Below are positions 6,798 to 10,057 of a DNA stretch of 10,057 nt, piece by piece. This DNA is from Chloroflexota bacterium. Its GTDB lineage: Bacteria > Chloroflexota > Ktedonobacteria > Ktedonobacterales > Ktedonobacteraceae. The notes under the pieces were generated by a model, which was not told where the DNA came from, did no database searches, and worked only from the letters and a program-made list of their open reading frames with translations. The position numbers were made by a program, and so were the translations under genes. The stretch lies in contig VBHI01000111.1 in NCBI GenBank assembly GCA_005881495.1, positions 1-10,057 of the forward strand, written 5' to 3'. Positions within the stretch are counted from its first letter, which is position 1; each line of letters starts with the position of its first letter.

Positions 6798-8573
6798 TCA
6801 CCAAGGTCGCGATAGGCCCCTGCTCGCCGGTTTCGTGCTCTGCGCTCCTGGCTGCGGCACGTTAGCATGAGTCATTTCCCAGGTTGTGAAGATGAAGAGG
6901 ATCCATCCCCAGGCGAGGAGTGGAAAACCTATCGTCACCAGAGCCTGGCCTGTCCAGGGAGGCTGCCAGAGCCAGAAGTAACAACTGAGCAGGGCCCCCA
7001 TCGTGAGTAGTAGAGCCAGCAACATAGTGCGACGGCTGGCTGAAGACAGCGCCAGGGCCACTGGCAATAGGGCATACCATGGCCAGTAGGTGGGCATCAA
7101 GACAAGTAGCGCCAGGGCAATCCAGCTACTGAACAACACGACCAGTTCGACGGTGTCGGCTAACCAGCAGCCAAGCAGCAGCAGAGCGCCAACCGTCACA
7201 GCGGCGAAAATCGTCCAGTGGTGAGGAGCAACCAGCCAGGACAGCACCGGGGGTAATGTCACGGGCAGGTTGATGAGCGCAGCATCAAGCGAATTGATCG
7301 CCTTGTCTTGTAAAAAGACTTGTTGCGTATAGGTAAGCAAACCTGCTAAGCCCCAGCCCGACCAGTAAGGCGCGTATGCCAGTATGACAACCAGGGCAGA
7401 GACACCGGCAGCCGACAGCCACCAGAACACACGCCGTCCAGAGGGTATTGTTTGAGCTTCTTTCAGCAAAAGGCGGAAAAAGAGCGGCAGTAGCAGGATT
7501 GTTAACATGTTGATAAGCATTGCCAGAAGCATCAATACCCAGCCTAAAATGGGCGATTTGCGTTGAAAGAAGAAAATCGCCAGTAAAATGAAGAGGACGA
7601 CCACTACATCCAGGTGCATTCCATTGATGCTCAGCAGCAGAACCAGCGGATTCCAGCCATAGAGTATGGTGGCAGATATCCGCATCTCTGGTTTCAGTTT
7701 CGCCAGGATAAACCAGATGAGCACAGTATTGATGAGATGTGATGCCAGGCCAATACCACGGAACAGCAGGAGGACATTCGCGACGCTATCGCGCGCCAGC
7801 AGTACCACGGGAATACATAGATCTATCCAGACTGGACCGGGGGCTGTCACACTTTGTGTGCCGTTGACAATACCTTTTTGTAATAGTTCATGCGGGAAAG
7901 CCGCAAGAGAGACCGTGTATGGGTTCACATGATAAATGGTAACCAGGTGTCCATATATGCCATAGAGAAACATCCCCTGCGACAGGATAGCAGGAGCAAA
8001 GTAACAGGTCACGCCAAAGACGCCTGTCAGGATGATGATTGTGCTGAACAACGCGCGGGTATCGTTGAGCGAGAGCCGTTCTCGTAGCACACGATTTCCT
8101 ACACGTCCTGCGAGGAACGTGATTACAAAAGCCAGTCCGAGCAAGAATAAGAGCAAGTTGGCGTTTCCACCCACCGTACCCAAACCTTCATGAGCGAGGA
8201 CGAAGAGTGGGACATGCGAAAGCGCTATTACAACGAAGGGCAACACGGAAGTCCAATAAAGGTGTGCTAACCAGGGGAAGAGGCCAAGTAACGCCTGCCT
8301 GGCCGCGTCCGTCCTGGATGTAGCGGCAGCGAGCAGGGGATAGACTGCCAGTAAGAGGAATTCCAGGAGCGCTCCCAGGCCCAACAGCGTTAACAGGGCG
8401 CGCTGTCCATAATCCGGACGGTTTTTTGCAAGAGTTTGCAGCTCATTGGGATAGGACTGCGAACGCGTAGCAATGGGCGCCGTTGGCAAGGTAGTGCCGG
8501 GTAGCGCCGGCTGTGTTCTGCCCGAGCGCACTGGATATAAGCTTTTGTCTCTACCGCCTGGACGCCACTGCAT
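6798..8573 (-). CDS. Polytopic membrane protein, probable GT-C fold (polyprenyl-phosphate-sugar-dependent) glycosyltransferase
   Basis: The 591-residue product has a polar N-terminus (1-55) followed by roughly twelve or thirteen hydrophobic segments up to about residue 565, then a short polar tail. Marks suggesting the GT-C superfamily (mannosyltransferase and GT87/DUF2029-like enzymes using lipid-linked sugars on the outer membrane face) are YGIYGHLVTIYHVNPYT (204-220), ILYGWNPLVLLLSINGMHLD (303-322, the usual WNP...H-D segment) and PTYWPWYALLPVALA (494-508). Its sugar and acceptor cannot be told, and the catalytic acid is not identified with confidence. ATG 8573 is preferred because GGTGA lies 5 bases upstream on the minus strand; in-frame GTG 8582 and TTG 8585 are alternatives adding 3 or 4 residues. 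It stands alone, convergent with the fusion gene and divergent from rpsF. It may build a cell-envelope glycan. Confidence 0.82.
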   Translation of the reverse strand: MQWRPGGRDKSLYPVRSGRTQPALPGTTLPTAPIATRSQSYPNELQTLAKNRPDYGQRALLTLLGLGALLEFLLLAVYPLLAAATSRTDAARQALLGLFPWLAHLYWTSVLPFVVIALSHVPLFVLAHEGLGTVGGNANLLLFLLGLAFVITFLAGRVGNRVLRERLSLNDTRALFSTIIILTGVFGVTCYFAPAILSQGMFLYGIYGHLVTIYHVNPYTVSLAAFPHELLQKGIVNGTQSVTAPGPVWIDLCIPVVLLARDSVANVLLLFRGIGLASHLINTVLIWFILAKLKPEMRISATILYGWNPLVLLLSINGMHLDVVVVLFILLAIFFFQRKSPILGWVLMLLAMLINMLTILLLPLFFRLLLKEAQTIPSGRRVFWWLSAAGVSALVVILAYAPYWSGWGLAGLLTYTQQVFLQDKAINSLDAALINLPVTLPPVLSWLVAPHHWTIFAAVTVGALLLLGCWLADTVELVVLFSSWIALALLVLMPTYWPWYALLPVALALSSASRRTMLLALLLTMGALLSCYFWLWQPPWTGQALVTIGFPLLAWGWILFIFTTWEMTHANVPQPGAQSTKPASRGLSRPW

Positions 8574-8596
8574 ATGTTTCACCAACCCTGGGAGTG

Positions 8597-8622
8597 CAAG
8601 GGAGCAAAGGCCACTTCCCTTG
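8597..8622 (-). other. Hairpin in the 5' leader of the glycosyltransferase gene
   Basis: CAAGGGA (8597-8603) and TCCCTTG (8616-8622) form a perfect 7-bp stem with a 12-base loop. It lies between the minus-strand promoter and the start codon, so it would be in the 5' untranslated RNA. No riboswitch family is recognised. It may be chance or a stability element. Confidence 0.3.
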
Positions 8623-8671
8623 ATGGGTATCCCCTCATACCCTTCCTTTTGCCCTATCGATCACCATACAT

Positions 8672-8700
8672 AGTATCGGGCATAGAGCAATTGCTGTCAA
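8672..8700 (-). promoter_or_regulatory. Probable SigA-type promoter of the glycosyltransferase gene
   Basis: Read on the minus strand, a consensus -35 TTGACA (8700-8695) is followed after 17 bases by GATACT (8677-8672), which matches the -10 consensus at 4 of 6 positions. Transcription would begin near 8665 and leave a leader of about 90 bases before ATG 8573. The perfect -35 and ideal spacing make it convincing despite the weaker -10. Confidence 0.6.
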
Positions 8701-8803
8701 TGAGTAGTTCTGCTACAAAAAGCGCTCAATTGTTTCCGCTTTTCCGTTTTTCTAGTGTATAGAAGGAATAGGAAGTTGGAATTCTTAGTAAACCTTAGCT
8801 CTA

Positions 8804-8832
8804 TTGTCAGACATAGCGAAGAATGCTATAAT
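8804..8832 (+). promoter_or_regulatory. Strong SigA-type promoter of the rpsF-ssb operon
   Basis: TTGTCA (8804-8809), a 17-base spacer and a perfect TATAAT (8827-8832) preceded by an extended -10 TG (8824-8825) form a near-consensus promoter. Transcription should start near 8839. It is the strongest promoter seen in the window, as expected for a ribosomal protein gene, and diverges from the glycosyltransferase promoter about 100 bases away. Confidence 0.88.
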
Positions 8833-8838
8833 GGCGAG

Positions 8839-9067
8839 GTGTTTTGAGCACCCCGCTACCATCGCGGGACAATACACGCTGAGGCCGCGCAGTTTTAGCG
8901 GCATCTGTCTTCTTATGCACCGGCATAAAGTCGGTGTTCCACCTGCTCTGGCAGTCCCTGAGTGAAGGGAAAGAGTTCTACCAGCAGATGTAGGTAGGTA
9001 CTCATCTCAACCGGCGCTTCAGAGGTAAATCTGACCAGGTGCAAACCCAAAGGAAGGAGGTGACTTC
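8839..9067 (+). promoter_or_regulatory. Long structured 5' leader of rpsF, candidate ribosomal-protein autoregulatory RNA
   Basis: The roughly 229-nt leader holds a run of short hairpins: CCCGC/GCGGG (8852-8856 with 8864-8868), GCCGC/GCGGC (8884-8888 with 8898-8902), CACCG/CGGTG (8918-8922 with 8932-8936), TCCCT/AGGGA (8955-8959 with 8966-8970) nested within CTGCT-CT-GG/CCAGCAG (8943-8951 with 8981-8987), and TCAGA/TCTGA (9019-9023 with 9030-9034). CACCTG (8940-8945) can instead pair with CAGGTG (9036-9041) just upstream of the Shine-Dalgarno, which would exclude the second long stem. S6 in complex with S18 is known to bind its own rpsF leader in many bacteria, so such a role is plausible. 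The match to the known S6:S18 motif was not established, and there is no T-box sequence. Confidence 0.5.
9054..9063 (+). promoter_or_regulatory. Near-perfect Shine-Dalgarno that fixes the GTG start of rpsF
   Basis: AAGGAGGTGA is fully complementary to the 3' end of bacterial 16S rRNA over ten bases. Its GGAGG core ends 7 bases before GTG 9068. This explains the use of GTG and argues for efficient initiation unless the leader RNA masks it. Confidence 0.9.
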
Positions 9068-9565
9068 GTGAGACGAGATTACGAACTTGGATTCATTCTC
9101 AGCCCCGAAGTCAGTGAAGAGCAAACACAGGCAATTTTAGACCGTGTCGAACAGGTCGTCGCGAATTATAACGGCGAGGTCGTCAGAGTTAACCAATGGG
9201 GGCGTCGTCGCCTGGGATACCCCATTCAACACCACCGCGACGGATTTTATGTATTCATAGACATGATTCTGACCCCTGAGACGGTAATTGAACTCGATCG
9301 TACACTCAAGGTTTCGGAAGAGGTCTTGCGGCATCTCATCAAGCGGCGCGATCCAAAGACTGTACAGAAGGAACGCGAGGCTCGTGCCGCTGCCGCGGCG
9401 GCAGCTACCGCTGCCCCAACTGCAGAAGTGGAGGCACAAGAGCCGGAGGGAGTAGCTCCCGACGAGAATCTGGTCGGTGAAGAGACAGAACTCCCAGTTG
9501 GCTTGTCCCCTGAGGACATCGAAGATGTCCCACCTGCAATAGAAGAAGAAATCATCGAAGCCTGA
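9068..9565 (+). CDS. rpsF: 30S ribosomal protein S6 with a long acidic C-terminal extension
   Basis: S6 binds 16S rRNA together with S18 in the platform of the small subunit. The ferredoxin-like core occupies residues 1-100: MRRDYELGFILSPEVSEEQ, NGEVVRVNQWGRRRLGYPI (35-53), HRDGFYVFIDMILTP (56-70) and LKVSEEVLRHLIKR (80-93), all typical. After KREAR-like basic residues come an alanine-rich run (107-116) and a Glu/Asp/Pro-rich tail to residue 165, making the protein about 50-70 residues longer than most S6. Bacterial S6 often has an acidic tail (E. coli S6 is glutamylated at its C-terminus), but this one is unusually long. Translation starts at GTG 9068. ssb follows 90 bases later, giving the common rpsF-ssb order, with rpsR usually next and here outside the window. 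Confidence 0.98.
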   Translation: MRRDYELGFILSPEVSEEQTQAILDRVEQVVANYNGEVVRVNQWGRRRLGYPIQHHRDGFYVFIDMILTPETVIELDRTLKVSEEVLRHLIKRRDPKTVQKEREARAAAAAAATAAPTAEVEAQEPEGVAPDENLVGEETELPVGLSPEDIEDVPPAIEEEIIEA

Positions 9566-9655
9566 GTAATTAAAATACGTTTGGGTCGATTCGTCTGATC
9601 TCCGCGGTAGAGAAGAGCTAAGGCAGTGATTATCACGTCGAAAGGATCTTGAACC

Positions 9656-10057
9656 ATGCTAAACAAAATTATGCTGATCGGCAATCTCGGAAGAGACCCC
9701 GAGATGAATTACACGCAGAATGGTACTGCTCTCACAAGATTCTCGCTAGCAGTTACCCGCTCTTATAAGTCAAGCACCGGTGAAAAGCGTGATGAAACAG
9801 AGTGGTTTAACATTGTTGCCTGGGATAAGCTTGCAGAAATATGTAATCAGTACCTACGCAAAGGCTCCAAAGCCTATATTGAGGGTCGTGTGCAACAACG
9901 CAAATATACTGACAAAAATGGTGTCGAACGTTACGCTTTCGATATCGTTGCCCTTGACATGCAAATACTCACCCCTAAGTCGGCGCAGAGTGGCAGTAGT
10001 TCAGAATTTTTAGCAGGTAGTCCAGACGAAACCGACCCTCTTGGAGATTTAGAAGAT
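9656..10057 (+). CDS. ssb: Single-stranded DNA-binding protein SSB (3' end cut by the window)
   Basis: SSB coats single-stranded DNA as a tetramer during replication and repair and recruits partners through its acidic C-terminal tip. The 134 visible residues begin MLNKIMLIGNLGRDPEMNYT, the standard SSB start, followed by the OB-fold hallmarks TRFSLAVTRSY (27-37), ETEWFNIVAWDKLAE (47-61), YLRKGSKAYIEGRVQQRKY (66-84) and DKNGVERYAFDIVALDMQIL (86-105). A short Ser/Gly linker (about 107-122) leads to DETDPLGDLED at the window edge, just where the usual DDDIPF-like tip would follow, so probably only a few codons are missing. The linker is much shorter than in E. coli SSB. AAAGG at 9641-9645 precedes ATG 9656. 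It is probably cotranscribed with rpsF. Confidence 0.97.
   Translation, partial: MLNKIMLIGNLGRDPEMNYTQNGTALTRFSLAVTRSYKSSTGEKRDETEWFNIVAWDKLAEICNQYLRKGSKAYIEGRVQQRKYTDKNGVERYAFDIVALDMQILTPKSAQSGSSSEFLAGSPDETDPLGDLED

Noticed and set aside
8915..8965. A 16-codon reading frame (MHRHKVGVPPALAVPE) in the rpsF leader
   Set aside because: No ribosome binding site precedes its ATG, it overlaps the hairpin at 8918-8936, and nothing marks it as an attenuation peptide.
8839..9067. T-box riboswitch in the rpsF leader
   Set aside because: No UGGNACC-type T-box sequence or specifier-loop layout was found, and rpsF is not an aminoacyl-tRNA or amino-acid gene.

Overview
The window looks like a chromosomal segment of a Chloroflexota bacterium, most likely of the Ktedonobacteria type. 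This is inferred from gene content (a SpoIIIAA/Ycf45-like ATPase with an R3H domain, a PdxS/PdxT pair, an rpsF-ssb pair), from intermediate base composition and from a short palindrome resembling the REP-like elements of that phylum. No rRNA, tRNA, transposase, integrase or CRISPR array was found. The sequence is mainly conserved core genes plus several lineage-specific ones.

Left part (1-2000, + strand). The C-terminal 49 codons of an unidentified protein are followed 22 bases later by a MazF/PemK-type endoribonuclease toxin with an unusual Gln/Ser/Pro-rich N-terminal extension, so the upstream fragment may be its antitoxin. A membrane-anchored TPR protein follows, with its own likely promoter and a strong Shine-Dalgarno.

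Middle (2050-6741, + strand). pdxS and pdxT encode both subunits of the deoxyxylulose-5-phosphate-independent pyridoxal 5'-phosphate synthase. They are followed at short distance by a 956-residue protein that fuses two GNAT-like domains to a SpoIIIAA/Ycf45-type AAA ATPase, a Gly-rich linker and a C-terminal R3H nucleic-acid-binding domain. A REP-like hairpin lies between pdxS and pdxT. A hairpin that can cover the ribosome binding site and start codon lies between pdxT and the fusion gene. The unit ends at a perfect 52-bp palindrome that is probably a bidirectional terminator.

Right part (6798-10057). A large polytopic membrane protein of the GT-C glycosyltransferase type lies on the minus strand, convergent with the fusion gene. 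Its promoter diverges from a near-consensus extended -10 promoter that drives rpsF (ribosomal protein S6) and ssb (single-stranded DNA-binding protein). The rpsF transcript has a leader of about 229 nt with several hairpins ahead of an almost perfect Shine-Dalgarno and a GTG start, which makes it a good candidate for an autoregulatory ribosomal-protein leader. ssb runs off the window apparently only a few codons before its end.

The items most worth a second look are the GNAT-GNAT-ATPase-R3H fusion, the rpsF leader, the start-codon hairpin between pdxT and the fusion gene, and the MazF variant with Ser at the usual catalytic Thr position.
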